64,000 nucleotides of DNA from CAWGAJ01 sp963820545 (GCA_963820545.1 CAWGAJ010000001.1:1178001-1242000); one strand, 5' to 3'; counted from the first letter of the stretch, positions 1 through 9,323 are shown. A program made the numbers and translations. Notes: a model not told the origin generated them from the letters alone.

Positions 1-8
1 AAAAGGAA

Positions 9-103
9 TTCAGAACGCAGAAGTCAGAATGCAGAACTGAAAACTGATAACTGAATACTTATCTGAACCCTGAACCCTTGTTGTTGCCCACTGCCCACTA
101 TTA
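9..103. repeat. Short-period intergenic repeat tract
   Basis: Degenerate runs with a period of about seven bases fill the space before the first gene: CAGAACG/CAGAAGT/CAGAATG, ACTGAAA/ACTGATA, GAACCCT and CCCACTG phrases. The same phrases recur between genes across the window, so this is a dispersed low-complexity repeat class rather than remnant coding sequence. Confidence 0.7.
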
Positions 104-1584
104 CTTCTTCTGTTCCATGAACTCGCGATATTGTTTATCCAATTCGCTGTAGTTGGTGCCGGCAAGTTGGGAGAGGGTTTGAGAGTCATCCTGTCCGGTG
201 TAGACCGCCGTCAGATAGGCCACCAGGGCGTCGCGGTAACGGCCGTGGTCGAAATGCATAAGAAAATGCGTTAGCCCCGCCGATTGGCTGTAAAGGGTGG
301 CCAACTGCGGATATTTTTGAAACTCTTCCATGCCCAATGCCGCCAATTCCCCCAGCGGCACATAGAAGCCGTCGTTGAGCAGCCGATAGCGAGCGGCGGT
401 CATGCGGTCGTCGTCGAAGCCGCCCAACACATAATATCCGTTCTCCTCGCGCAGCGATTCCATGTACAGGGCAATGCCTTCGACAATCCAAAAATTGGCG
501 CGGCGTCCGACGCTGGCCGACACCTCGCGCGCTTCGTGGAATAATTGATGCGTGGCCTCGTGATAGATAGTCCGGTCCTCGCTGTCTTTACCGGCGAAGA
601 AATAGGCGGTCCGCAGGGAATCAAGATACATGCCGATGGAGATATCGATATTCGGTATCGACGCCCGCAAGAATTGGTTGTAGTCCTGGCGATCGCGAAA
701 ATAAACCACTTGATGCCGCCTGGTGGCGGTTTGTTGATTCTCGTCACGGTCGTCGAACAGTCTGATCACCTCGGTTTCGGAGGCATAGTAGCGAATGAAT
801 ATCTGTTGCCAAAGGCGATATAAGTCTTCCAGCTTCATTGCCAAGGCCACGCCCGCCTCGAGACTATGGTTTGTGCGGATGGCATAATGTTCGGTTTCGA
901 TATCCCAGCCGGATTCGATGTCGCGGCGCCGTGCGCGTCCTCGGCGGCGCTGATCCACTTGCCGTTGTAAAAGCGCTGACCTTCTTCGTAGCGCCGCACC
1001 TGGCCCTTGGGCAGCCAGCCGAACTTGTTGTGCCAAACCATGCCGGCGCGCAGTTTTTTAATCTCGTAAAGCGTGTGCCATTGGTTCTGAAATTTTTCCT
1101 GGCCCAACATGCGGCGCACCGACTCATTGTCGGGATTGGCCCGCACGGCCTCCAGCGCCAATTCCAACGCTAGACCGGAGTGTTTGCCGCGCACCGCGCG
1201 CCGCGCCAGCTCAAAAACCGCGGCGGACTGTTCCCGCCGCAAGCGGCCCAGCCGGGCATCCCACTCGGTCATCTCCGGCGAGGCTTCTGGGGGCAGTTTG
1301 GCAGGTCCGATATCCACGGGCAATTTGGGGACATAGAATTTCGTGGGATCGCCGCGCCCCAGCGCGGCAAGAGTCTGGTTGGCCTGTTCCTTAAGTCCTT
1401 TTTGTTCGCACCAGGCGGCCAATTGCTGCAATTCAGCGGCATATTTTGCGTGCAAATTCTGCACGGCTTGGAGGAGTTCGTCGCCACGCACCGCGGCAAC
1501 GGGTCCAAACAATGTCGATTCCAGCAAACCGACCGCGAAAATTATGATAATTCCAATACGACGAATATTAATCATAAAACACAT
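101..1584 (-). pseudogene. DUF1570-type HExxH exported protein, frameshifted
   Basis: Two overlapping reading frames make one protein of about 490 residues. The upstream part starts at 1584 (or the second ATG at 1575), has a signal-anchor-like stretch (IIIIFAVGLLESTLFG) and helical repeats. The downstream part holds YHEATHQLFHEA, an HExxH zinc-protease signature as in the planctomycete DUF1570 family. Continuity breaks near 920-945, where the frame of KWISAAEDA must pass to RRDIESGWDIETEH; one missing base would explain it. The role is unknown; a secreted or anchored metallopeptidase is inferred from the motif. The break may be a sequence error or true decay. Confidence 0.7.
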
Positions 1585-1915
1585 AAAAAGCAGTGTTAAA
1601 AGACTACAAGTTTATTGTGAATGGAATACTGTTTGTCAGTGTAGCCGGCGGTCAACGACCGCCGGAAAATTTCTTCCTGAATTCCCGGCAGTTGTTACCT
1701 GCCGGCTAGAGCATTTCTCATATCAATGTAGCGTTCAAAAAGACCTCAGCCGGCTAACGCCGGCCGCTCGCCTAGATGTTTATCCGCTACACTGAAATAA
1801 GATGCGCTCTAGATGTTCTCTCTATAGTGTACCATGCAATCCCCAAGAAACACAAAACCCCCGATATAATCAGAGGTTTTTAACGGTCCTTTCGCCCCTC
1901 GCCTCTCGCCCCTTA
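1585..1915. repeat. Intergenic stretch with GCCGGC hairpin repeats
   Basis: No gene is seen between the two minus-strand genes. Several G+C hairpins lie here: GCCGGCGGTC / GACCGCCGGC at 1644-1665, CCGGCAG / CTGCCGG at 1685-1705, and GCCGGC-TAAC-GCCGGC at 1749-1764. The first recurs base for base at 42299-42320 upstream of the sigma-54 regulator, so it is a dispersed repeat. Confidence 0.6.
1853..1882 (-). terminator. Possible weak terminator after the isomerase gene
   Basis: About 35 bases past the stop codon, the minus strand can pair AAAACC with GGTTTT around a 17-nt loop and then runs into TTTT. The stem is weak, so this is only suggestive. Confidence 0.3.
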
Positions 1916-2911
1916 TCACTTATCAAAGGCGCCGTCGAAGGCGATCTTGTTGGGCGGGAAGTCGAGTTTTTTGACGAAGTCGCAGGCCTCTTTTGCGCCG
2001 TGGTCGCGGTCCATGTTGCTGTCTTCCCATTCCACCGAGAGCGGGCCGTTGTAGCTGATATGATTCAATGCGCGGACGATCTCCTCGAAATTGATCCCGC
2101 CCCGGCCCGGCGAGCGAAAGTCCCAGCCGCGATCCGGATCGCCGAAATTCAAATGGCTGGAAAGGATGCCGCTGCGGCCGTTGAGCGTCACTACCGCGTC
2201 CTTCATGTGCACGTGGAATATGCGCTCGGGAAAAGCGCGGATGAATTCCACCGGCTCCACGCCTTGCCAATGCAAATGGCTGGGATCGAAATTAAAGCCG
2301 AACTCCTCGCGGTAATTCAGCGCTTCCAATGCGCGCTGTGCGGTATGCAGATCAAAGGCGATCTCCGTGGGATGGACTTCCAGGGCGAATTTCACGCCGC
2401 AGTCGCCGAAGGTGTCTAAAATGGGATTGAACCGTTCGGCAAAGAGTTTGAAACCTTCGTCGATCATTTGCGGCGGCGCCGGCGGAAAGGAATACAGCAA
2501 ATGCCAAATGCTCGATCCGGTAAAACCGTTAACCACTTCCACGCCCAGTTTTTGCGCTGCTTTGGCGGTGTTTTTCAGTTCCTCGGCCGCCCGGGCGTTG
2601 ACGCCCGCCGGATCGCCGTCGCCCCAGACGTAATCGGGCAGAATCGACTTGTGCCGGCTGTCGATGCGGTCCAGCACGGCCTGTCCGACCAGATGGGCGC
2701 TGATGGCAAACACCTGCAAATCGTGCTTTTCCAAGAGTTCGCGTTTTTTCGCGCAATAGCCATTGTCGTCCAGGGCCTTACGCACCTCGAAATGATCGCC
2801 CCAGCAGGCCAATTCTAGGCCGTCATAACCATATCCCTTGCACTTGCGTGCTAAATCGGCCAAAGGCAAATCGGCCCATTGGCCGGTGAACATCGTAACT
2901 GGTCGGGACAT
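1916..2911 (-). CDS. Sugar phosphate isomerase/epimerase (TIM barrel)
   Basis: A 331-residue protein of the xylose isomerase-like TIM-barrel superfamily (AP endonuclease 2 fold). Visible features are the acidic and His metal-ligand segments typical of the fold: DGLELACWGDHF near residue 30, ALEVHPTEIAFD, FNFDPSHLHWQG, IFHVHMKDA and LSVEWEDSNMDRDHG near the C-terminus. AAAAAGGAG lies a suitable distance upstream of the ATG and supports the start. It stands alone, with no operon partner. These enzymes interconvert sugars, inositols or their oxidised forms. Planctomycetes have many paralogues, so the substrate cannot be read from sequence. Confidence 0.85.
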   Translation of the reverse strand: MSRPVTMFTGQWADLPLADLARKCKGYGYDGLELACWGDHFEVRKALDDNGYCAKKRELLEKHDLQVFAISAHLVGQAVLDRIDSRHKSILPDYVWGDGDPAGVNARAAEELKNTAKAAQKLGVEVVNGFTGSSIWHLLYSFPPAPPQMIDEGFKLFAERFNPILDTFGDCGVKFALEVHPTEIAFDLHTAQRALEALNYREEFGFNFDPSHLHWQGVEPVEFIRAFPERIFHVHMKDAVVTLNGRSGILSSHLNFGDPDRGWDFRSPGRGGINFEEIVRALNHISYNGPLSVEWEDSNMDRDHGAKEACDFVKKLDFPPNKIAFDGAFDK

Positions 2912-2999
2912 TTCTGGCTCCTTTTTGGCATATATAAACGCGGATTGTTTTCCGGTCTTTATTTTGACTGATTTACAGCCACCTACAACCCGGGGGATA

Positions 3000-3007
3000 A
3001 AAAGATT
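3000..3007. repeat. Left 8-bp target-site duplication
   Basis: AAAAGATT immediately left of the left inverted repeat is identical to 7575-7582 immediately right of the right inverted repeat. Eight bases is the duplication length expected of IS1595-family transposition. Confidence 0.85.
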
Positions 3008-3033
3008 CGGAATAATATACTTGACAAACCCAG
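3008..3033 (+). repeat. Left terminal inverted repeat
   Basis: The 26-bp end begins CGGAATAATATACTTGAC and finishes CAAACCCAG. It matches the reverse complement of 7549-7574 except for one base (TTGACA here, TTGTCA at the right end read inward). It contains the -35 box of the transposase promoter. Confidence 0.88.
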
Positions 3034-3048
3034 CGAAAGGTGTATAAT
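3021..3048 (+). promoter_or_regulatory. Consensus sigma-70 promoter of the transposase
   Basis: TTGACA at 3021-3026 and TATAAT at 3043-3048 are both perfect consensus boxes with a 16-bp spacer. The -35 box lies inside the left inverted repeat, so transposase binding could block its own promoter. The ATG follows 24 bases after the -10 box. Confidence 0.8.
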
Positions 3049-3071
3049 AGAGGTAGAAAAGGAGAAAAACA

Positions 3072-4039
3072 ATGCCTCAAAAACGCCCCCCATCTGGAAC
3101 TGATGCCGATCTTAACCTTGCTACATTATTGCCGCTATTTACGGAAGAAAGCAAGGCCCGTGAATTTATTGAATCAAAGCGGTGGTCCAATGGTCCGATT
3201 TGCCCGCACTGCGATTGCAAAGAAGTCTACAAACTGACTGCCAAACCGGAAAGCAAAAAGCCCGTCCGCCCCGGCGTCTACAAGTGCAAGGCTTGCAGAA
3301 AACAATTCACAGTTAGAATCGGCACGATCTTTGAAGAAAGTCTTATCCCACTTTCCAAGTGGCTTATGGCGATTCACTTAATGACCAGTAGCAAAAAGGG
3401 TATCAGCAGTCATCAGATAGCCCGAGAAGTCGGCATTACCCAGAAATCGGCATGGTTCTTATGTCACAGAATCCGCGAAGCAATGAAAAAGGAACCGATG
3501 GCCGGGATGCTCCAAGGCACAGTTGAAGTCGATGAGACTTATGTAGGCGGTAAACCCCGTAAACATTCCGGCAAACGGCCTGCCCAGCGGGGCCGCGGTA
3601 CTTCCAAAAAGCCTGTAATGGTTCTGGTCGAACGTGATGGATCAGCCCATGCGGTGCCAATTGATATTGTTAGCGCTAAAACATTAAAGAATCAAATTGC
3701 CGTGAATGTGGCTAAAGAGGCCATCATTATGACCGATGAATTTCAATCTTACAATGGTCTTAACAAGAATTTTGCAAGGCATGAAACCATCACTCACAGC
3801 CTGGTGAATATGCCCGCATAACTGCGGATGGATTAACGGTTCATACCAACACGGCAGAAAGTTTCTTTGCTCTGCTTAAGCGCGGTCACTACGGCGTATT
3901 CCATCAGCTATCCAAGCAGCACTTACACCGTTACTGCAATGAATTCGGTTTCCGTTGGAACCGTCGCAAGGCAAGTGATGGTGAGAGAATGGTTGCGACA
4001 ATCGAGGGTGCTGAAGGAAGACGATTAATGTACGGGTGA
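3072..4039 (+). pseudogene. IS1595-family (ISXO2-like) transposase, frameshifted
   Basis: The N-terminus has a zinc ribbon (CPHCDCKEVYKL ... YKCKACRKQFT), then a helix-turn-helix region (SSHQIAREVGITQKSAWFLCHRIREAM). The DDE-type core follows: VEVDETYVGG, IIMTDEFQSY and, after the break, HTNTAESFFALLKRG with the NxxE/K-type end typical of the family. Frame 1 stops at 3821; the correct continuation (GEYARITADG onward) is one base out and runs to TGA at 4037-4039. One missing base near 3803-3808 explains it. AAGGAG lies upstream of the ATG. As written the element would be non-autonomous unless the break is a sequence error. Confidence 0.88.
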
Positions 4040-4046
4040 CTTGCGA

Positions 4047-4922
4047 TTATGCACTAGTAATATTTGCATCGCTAATTGCAATCTGTTGACGATCGGCTAA
4101 AAATTTCTCTCTAGCTGCGCGATTCATCCAATCGACAATAATGGCACTATCCTCAAGAAGGGCCAGCGAATTTTTTACTATTTTATCTTGAAGATCATCG
4201 CTGGAAGCATGGACAATTGCGATACCCTCTGTTGTTGGAGTGTAATTACGAATATCATCAAACATTTTGGCAACATATCCGGCATGGTATTTAGCCAAAC
4301 TTCTTTTTGGAGTAGAATAATTAATCGATTCCATTACGTAAGGGCGCCCATTATGTTGATAAAATTCCGGAATATGACTTGTGCGCTTTCCCGACACAAT
4401 CATATTGTGATAAATGGGATATTTTACTGCTGGAGAAACACGCCCTGATAAAATTTGCCGATTTTTAAATTCGCCCAAAACTTCGGCACCAAGTGCCCTT
4501 GCTGATATGTCTGTTTCAACTTCATCAGAAATTGCCTCTTTAACTAAGCCTTTTTCAGGTATTACTAACAGAGGGAATAAATTACTGCATATAGTTTGTG
4601 GGGAATTGTTACCGTAATCCGTGACAAAGCCCCCGCGAATTATATCATAATTATCCCCGTTGGTTTTTAATAATCTGCTAGCAAGATCATCTACACTTTT
4701 GCCTAATTGTTCGCGCCAATATTTAATCCATTTCCGATATACACTTGGATGGGATATCCATTTTACTGATCGTCCATCTATTTCCCCAATATCCGCAACT
4801 TCGCCAATAAACTGCGCGGCGCATGAATTACCAGCGATAACAATCACGCCGATATTTTGTGCCTCCCGACGCATGGGATTGCGGACATACTGAGCGATAA
4901 AGTATTCAGCAGATTGCGACAT
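4047..4922 (-). CDS. DUF3037-like protein, partner of HipA-like kinase
   Basis: The 291-residue product begins AEYFIAQYVRNPMRREAQNIGV, the N-terminal pattern of DUF3037 proteins, which are commonly encoded beside small HipA-like kinases. No signal peptide or membrane segment is seen. It lies 9 bp downstream of the HipA-like gene on the same strand, so the two are almost certainly cotranscribed. By analogy with other kinase pairs it may be the kinase's regulator or target-binding partner, but no function is established from sequence. It is A+T-rich cargo of the IS1595-type element. Confidence 0.65.
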   Translation of the reverse strand: MSQSAEYFIAQYVRNPMRREAQNIGVIVIAGNSCAAQFIGEVADIGEIDGRSVKWISHPSVYRKWIKYWREQLGKSVDDLASRLLKTNGDNYDIIRGGFVTDYGNNSPQTICSNLFPLLVIPEKGLVKEAISDEVETDISARALGAEVLGEFKNRQILSGRVSPAVKYPIYHNMIVSGKRTSHIPEFYQHNGRPYVMESINYSTPKRSLAKYHAGYVAKMFDDIRNYTPTTEGIAIVHASSDDLQDKIVKNSLALLEDSAIIVDWMNRAAREKFLADRQQIAISDANITSA

Positions 4923-4931
4923 GAGAACACC

Positions 4932-5690
4932 TTAGATTTGATACTCTACTGGTATTCCAATTAGTGGATCTAATAACCCTTCATCTAAATTTGGGAATGT
5001 TGATTTCCTGTGTCGGATGAATATCTCTCTTAATTGATTTCTGCGATCAATTAGGTATCGAGTACAAAAGTCGATGTCATCTTTTGGGAGACCTACCGTC
5101 GCAGCAATTTCTACGCTGTCCCGAATGTAAATATCAGGGATGCCCATCATTGTTCTATGCCACTCATCAAAACTCCATAATGATTTTATTCGATTCGCAA
5201 GACAATGCTCACCAATACAAATATTATCTCTATTCGCTTCTAAATATGTTTTACCAGTTCTATTAAGGAACGCACGTCCGTGATCAAAAATAAATGTCTG
5301 GTTTGCATCCTCGATATAGCTAATATTTCCAGGGAAACGATCCTCATTTAAAATCCAACTATCAAACATCACGATTCCACACGCTAAGCGTTCGTTGGAA
5401 GCGATTGCATCTAGGTCTTCCTCCGTTGCGGGCGGTAATTTTTCTCCTTCTATAGCGACATGAAGCGATGCGTAATATAGCTGTTCATCTTTTTCAAGAA
5501 GCACGCCCAAAGGAACCGGCAATTTCATTGCCAACCCAAGACGCAAACAAAGTAACTCATTGGAGATTTCGTAAGGATTAACATTGCTGCGTTTTGCTTT
5601 TGTTGAAATACCAACGTTATATTGAACGTTTGAGCCATCACCTGTTGGATCATCTATCCATTGCCAAATTTTGTAGCGAATGGTATGCAT
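4932..5690 (-). CDS. Small HipA-like Ser/Thr kinase
   Basis: A 252-residue protein with the core of a HipA-type kinase. YNVGISTKAKRSNVNPYEIS near the N-terminus resembles the nucleotide-binding region, FDSWILNEDRFPGNISY holds the NxDR catalytic-loop pattern, and IFDHGRAF the metal-binding DHG (DFG-equivalent). It lacks the long N-terminal domain of classical HipA. The first gene of a two-gene operon with the DUF3037-like gene, divergent from the methyltransferase. Classical HipA phosphorylates a tRNA synthetase and causes dormancy; whether this short form does something similar is unknown. A kinase-based defence or stability function on a mobile element is an inference. Confidence 0.7.
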   Translation of the reverse strand: MHTIRYKIWQWIDDPTGDGSNVQYNVGISTKAKRSNVNPYEISNELLCLRLGLAMKLPVPLGVLLEKDEQLYYASLHVAIEGEKLPPATEEDLDAIASNERLACGIVMFDSWILNEDRFPGNISYIEDANQTFIFDHGRAFLNRTGKTYLEANRDNICIGEHCLANRIKSLWSFDEWHRTMMGIPDIYIRDSVEIAATVGLPKDDIDFCTRYLIDRRNQLREIFIRHRKSTFPNLDEGLLDPLIGIPVEYQI

Positions 5691-5855
5691 ACGGTCGTTG
5701 AATTTCAGGTATAATATCCATGCTATCAGCGCGCCGTATGCATATCTACAATTAGAAAAGAATCCTTTAGGCGCAAGACCCCCTAACGGGGGATTGGGTA
5801 TTTTATCATGCGTTAATTACCATCTATCATTCATTTAAGCAAGAGCAAAATAACT
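5691..5855. other. Divergent intergenic region inside the transposon
   Basis: This A+T-rich stretch separates the HipA-like operon from the methyltransferase unit. It holds a small hairpin CCCCC-TAAC-GGGGG at 5779-5792 and a TATAAT at about 5713 without a convincing -35 box. Promoters for both directions should lie here, but I cannot place them. Confidence 0.4.
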
Positions 5856-5990
5856 ATGAAATTCTCCAGACGCTCCCCACCACTTCAAATCCCCATGTCT
5901 TTTGAAAAAGCAGTTCAAGGACTTGTAGCAGTAAAGCCAAAGAAGTCGGCTAATAAGCTCAAGCCTAAATCAAAAAAGAAGCCCAGTTAA
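5856..5990 (+). CDS. Small basic ORF before the methyltransferase
   Basis: A 44-codon ORF, ATG to TAA, encoding a lysine-rich peptide (MSFEKAVQGLVAV followed by KPKKSANK and a KSKKKPS end). It lies 29 bases before the methyltransferase start in the same direction. The FEKAVQGLL-like segment followed by a basic tail resembles short ORFs often found ahead of accessory genes, but I do not recognise a named family. It could be a DNA-binding or antitoxin-like peptide; coding status is uncertain. Confidence 0.4.
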   Translation: MKFSRRSPPLQIPMSFEKAVQGLVAVKPKKSANKLKPKSKKKPS

Positions 5991-6019
5991 ATCGACTGGA
6001 CAGGGCAAATTGTCGTTGG

Positions 6020-7526
6020 ATGCAAATTGGCGAATTTATGAGAAAACGGCCTTCCACACTAATTGATACCCGTGTCATCTACTGTGGGGATAATCTTGAA
6101 CAGTTGCCAAAACTACCCGATCAATGTATTGACCTCATCTATATCGACCCACCTTTTAACTCCAATCGCAACTATGAAGTATTTTGGGGTGAAGCGAAAG
6201 AAAAACGATCGTTTGAGGATCGACACGCCTCCACGGCCGCATACATCGACTTCATGCGCCCCCGCTGCATGGAATTGGCGCGCGTTCTTAAATCTACAGG
6301 CAGTTTTTACTATCATTGCGACTGGCACGCTTCCCATTACGTCAAGGTCATGCTTGACCAGATTTTCGGGGAAAATAATTTTCACAATGAAATTATATGG
6401 AAACGAACAAGCGCACACAGTGATTCAGGAAAATATGGAAATGTTCACGATTCCATTTTCTTTTATACGGGCGGAGAAAAACATAATTGGAATGTTCAAT
6501 ATCAATCCTATGATCCTGATTATCTGGAAACATTTCTTGATTCTGTTGATGAAACAGGTTGCCGCTACAAGCGCATGGATTTAACCGGGGCAGGCACTAC
6601 AAATGGTCCAAGTGGTGAACCGTGGCGGGGAATTGATGTTCGATCAAAAGGCAGACATTGGGCTTATGCACCTGAACAATTAGAAGAATTCGATAAACAA
6701 GGCAAAATTCATTGGCCGAAAAAAATAGGCGGTATGCCTCGATTAAAACAATACATGGAAGATTTACCTGGCATCCCATTACAAACTGTTTGGACTGACA
6801 TTCGACCACTTCATAACTTATCAGCAGAAAGATTAGGTTATCCGACACAAAAACCGCTTGCCTTGCTTGATCGAATTATTAAAGCTAGCAGCAATCCCAA
6901 TGATATAGTTCTTGATGCCTTTTGTGGTTGCGGTACAGCATTGGAAGCGGCAGAACATCTTGGTCGTCAATGGATCGGCATAGATATATCACCCACTGCT
7001 TGCCGTGTTATGGCCAAACGATTAAAAGATCGTTGTGGTATTCGGGAAGATGAAAAATTATGGCGAGCTGGTCATGGATTTGTGGTGCGCGATTTGCCCT
7101 GGACCGAAGAGAATTTGCGAAAAATACCACACTTTGAGTTTGAAAATTGGGCCGTTATCGCTATCGGCGGAACCCCAAACAAGGCAAAGGTGGGCGACAT
7201 GGGGATTGATGGCCGAATATTTCCAGTTCATGCATTGCCTGATAAATCAGGTAAAAAAAAGGCTGGCTTTCTTGATTTTGAGTTTATGGATGATTGGTAT
7301 CCTATCCAAGTCAAGCAAAAGGATAAAGTTGGAAGGCCGGATATTGACGCTTTCGAGGCAGTAATGATGCGCACTGATCGCGCATAAGGGCTTCTTCGTA
7401 TCTTTTGATTTTTCTAGTGATGTCATGCGCGAAATTAGCGCTTTTTTCAAAAGGTCTGGCAAGGTCATTATTCCTTTTACTGTGCGGGAAATTTTGGACG
7501 ATCTAATTGCGATGAAATTGGCCTAG
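6020..7526 (+). CDS. Beta-class DNA methyltransferase, C-terminal frameshift
   Basis: A site-specific N6-adenine or N4-cytosine methyltransferase. The catalytic motif IV, LIYIDPPFNSNRNYE, comes first near residue 45 and the SAM-binding motif I, DAFCGCGTALEAAEHLG, near residue 300; this order marks the beta class seen in type III Mod and related enzymes. Starts at 6020 or ATG 6038 are both possible. The written frame stops at 7385-7387, but one frame over the family's usual ending (KGFFVSFDFSSDVMREISAF ... LIAMKLA) continues to TAG at 7524-7526, so about 46 residues are lost by an indel near 7384. No restriction subunit is encoded beside it. It is the outermost cargo gene, ending 23 bp before the right inverted repeat. 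Confidence 0.85.
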
Positions 7527-7548
7527 CAACACAATGTTAAAATACTAT

Positions 7549-7574
7549 CTGGGTTTGACAAGTATATTATTCCG
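7549..7574 (-). repeat. Right terminal inverted repeat
   Basis: The 26-bp mirror of the left end begins CTGGGTTTGACAAG on the + strand and ends TATTATTCCG. Read outward it exposes a perfect -35 hexamer TTGACA at 7555-7560, but no good -10 box follows in the flank. Confidence 0.88.
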
Positions 7575-7582
7575 AAAAGATT
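7575..7582. repeat. Right 8-bp target-site duplication
   Basis: AAAAGATT, identical to 3000-3007. The pair fixes the two ends of the element exactly. Confidence 0.85.
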
Positions 7583-7709
7583 TACCAGGGACGGGAGTTG
7601 TGAAAAGAGGAGAAATGAGCAGATGGCGAGCGGGTCGCAAAATTTCCCTAACCCTGACAAATACACAAATTTAACAATATTCAACCGAAGGGAGTTAGAG
7701 GCAGCCCAA

Positions 7710-8963
7710 TCAACGCAGCGATTTGCGCTGCAAGACAATGCGATCCGCTATTCGCCGGACAGTCGAATCCGAATCGCTTTGGATGATCGCTTCGAGCTGA
7801 TCCAAAACGGCAGGATCGGACGAAGTGGCTAAAACCGTGATCGCCGCCAGGCGGACTTCAACGTCCTGGTCGCGAGCAAGGCGCAGCAGCCAGGGCACGG
7901 TGTTTATGTCCTCCAAATTCGGCAGTTGCCGGACCAATTCTTTGCGGATTGCCGGATTGGGATCAAAAAGCCGGCCGACAACCGCCAACTGCGCGGCAGT
8001 GAATCCGCGGCGGATCAGCTCGGCCTCGGCCTGGGTGGCTTTTGTCTCGTTGTTATCATTCAATTCCTGCAACAAATCGAGGGCATCCTTGGCGGCAAGC
8101 ATAACAGATAAGCGGCGCTCGTTTTCCTCAGGGCCGACAAAAGACGTCGGGCGGATGCGATCCGCAGAGGCGGATTGCCGATCTTGTTTTGCAGTCGTGC
8201 TCGATTCCACGCTTGCTTCGTCGTGATCTGGAATCCGCGACACTTGCGGCAGGCGAGTAACTATACTGGACGTATCCCCAGCAGTTGTATGATCTAATAG
8301 GCTCGGCTGATTCGCCTGGGCATCGGCCTCGGGCAAAGGCCTCAGACGAGCACTTGGGCCGCCATTTGTCTCTCGCCCCTCAGACAAGAGAATTGGTGAA
8401 TCGGCCGGCAAATGATCTTTTTCCAACTGTGCCAAAGGTAATGGGGCGTCTGCATGCGGCCGTATGGATTTACCTTTGATATCTGCCCCGGAGCGGAGCA
8501 CTTTTTCAGTAGCAGTCAATAATTTGTATGAGTCGACTCCCCTGCCCTCTAGCGGCCGGACCAAGATTCGCGTGGCCAATTCCGCGGCGTCGCTTCGTCC
8601 GGCGGGAGAAAAATGATCTACCTCCTGAGCCAAAGCCTCGGCCAAGATCTGTAGTCGTGAAGTACATTCTTTGGCGGGAAAATATCGCCAATTTTCCAAT
8701 AGACGCCACAATTCTTGTTTGGCGGCCCAGGCAACACACGCTCGGTCTGATCCCAAGCTTTGGGCCAGAATGGGAATGCCCGCTTTGTCCAATTGGCCAA
8801 TTTTTCGAATGATCATCTGCACGCCATCATCCGCCGCCACGGCAAGCTGCTGCCGCCAGTAGTGCGCCCTGATCCACGCCAAGGTTTCTCTCAGCGGTAA
8901 ATACGATGCCGCCGCTCCGAGACTCATCGCAACGACAACCGCCACTAATTTTGTCTTATTCAT
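7710..8963 (-). CDS. Membrane-anchored HEAT-repeat protein
   Basis: The start at ATG 8963 (MNKTKLVAVVVAMSLGA) is preferred to the longer frame because it opens directly with a hydrophobic anchor or signal segment. The C-terminal third (about the last 130 residues) has HEAT-type helical repeats: PAIRKELVRQLPNLEDINTV, DVEVRLAAITVLATSSDPAV, DSTVRRIADRIVLQ. The middle is low-complexity and polar. HEAT repeats bind proteins; no enzymatic motif is seen. It is divergently placed from the next unknown gene. The family looks planctomycete-restricted and the function is unknown. Confidence 0.65.
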   Translation of the reverse strand: MNKTKLVAVVVAMSLGAAASYLPLRETLAWIRAHYWRQQLAVAADDGVQMIIRKIGQLDKAGIPILAQSLGSDRACVAWAAKQELWRLLENWRYFPAKECTSRLQILAEALAQEVDHFSPAGRSDAAELATRILVRPLEGRGVDSYKLLTATEKVLRSGADIKGKSIRPHADAPLPLAQLEKDHLPADSPILLSEGRETNGGPSARLRPLPEADAQANQPSLLDHTTAGDTSSIVTRLPQVSRIPDHDEASVESSTTAKQDRQSASADRIRPTSFVGPEENERRLSVMLAAKDALDLLQELNDNNETKATQAEAELIRRGFTAAQLAVVGRLFDPNPAIRKELVRQLPNLEDINTVPWLLRLARDQDVEVRLAAITVLATSSDPAVLDQLEAIIQSDSDSTVRRIADRIVLQRKSLR

Positions 8964-9323
8964 TACGCCGGCGTCTCCATATCGGGCGGCATTGTCGAGA
9001 TTTCGGCGAGTGGAAACAAGGGCAATATTGGGTAGGCAGTTAAAGGCACGCAAAGGCCGGCAATCAATTCTCTTTGGCCTAACTATGCAAGAGATAAGCA
9101 GTTCCGAATAGCTGAATTAAATCGAGCCAGTAGAATCCTTGCTATTTTTCCATTTTGCCTAGAGTCACAAGTTGGGCCTTTGCAAACTTTAACTATCCTT
9201 ACTGACCGCTACTAACCGAATAATCAGGAGTATCGATGAAGGCATTTAACTGGGCGCAGTTTCCCTAGGTTCAAATTTGCCGACAGACGATCTCACGCTT
9301 TGTCAGAGGGGGGTTTGATAGCA
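8964..9323. other. Divergent intergenic region
   Basis: About 360 bases between two divergent genes. I see no gene, RNA or strong repeat; promoters of both neighbours presumably lie here. Confidence 0.5.

Larger units (their letters stand above)
3008..7574. mobile_element. IS1595-type transposon with HipA-like/DUF3037/methyltransferase cargo
   Basis: The boundaries are set by 26-bp inverted repeats (3008-3033 and 7549-7574, one mismatch) and a perfect 8-bp direct duplication AAAAGATT outside them. Inside are, in order, a frameshifted ISXO2/IS1595-type transposase gene (+), a DUF3037-like gene (-), a HipA-like kinase gene (-), a 44-codon basic ORF (+) and a beta-class DNA methyltransferase gene (+, frameshifted near its end). 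The DNA is visibly richer in A+T than the flanking genes, which fits acquisition by transfer. IS1595 members with passenger genes are known; this cargo set I do not recognise as described. Confidence 0.88.

Noticed and set aside
3072..4039. Programmed frameshift in the transposase, as in IS1
   Set aside because: No slippery heptamer or A-run lies at the junction near 3805, and IS1595-family transposases are normally read in a single frame.
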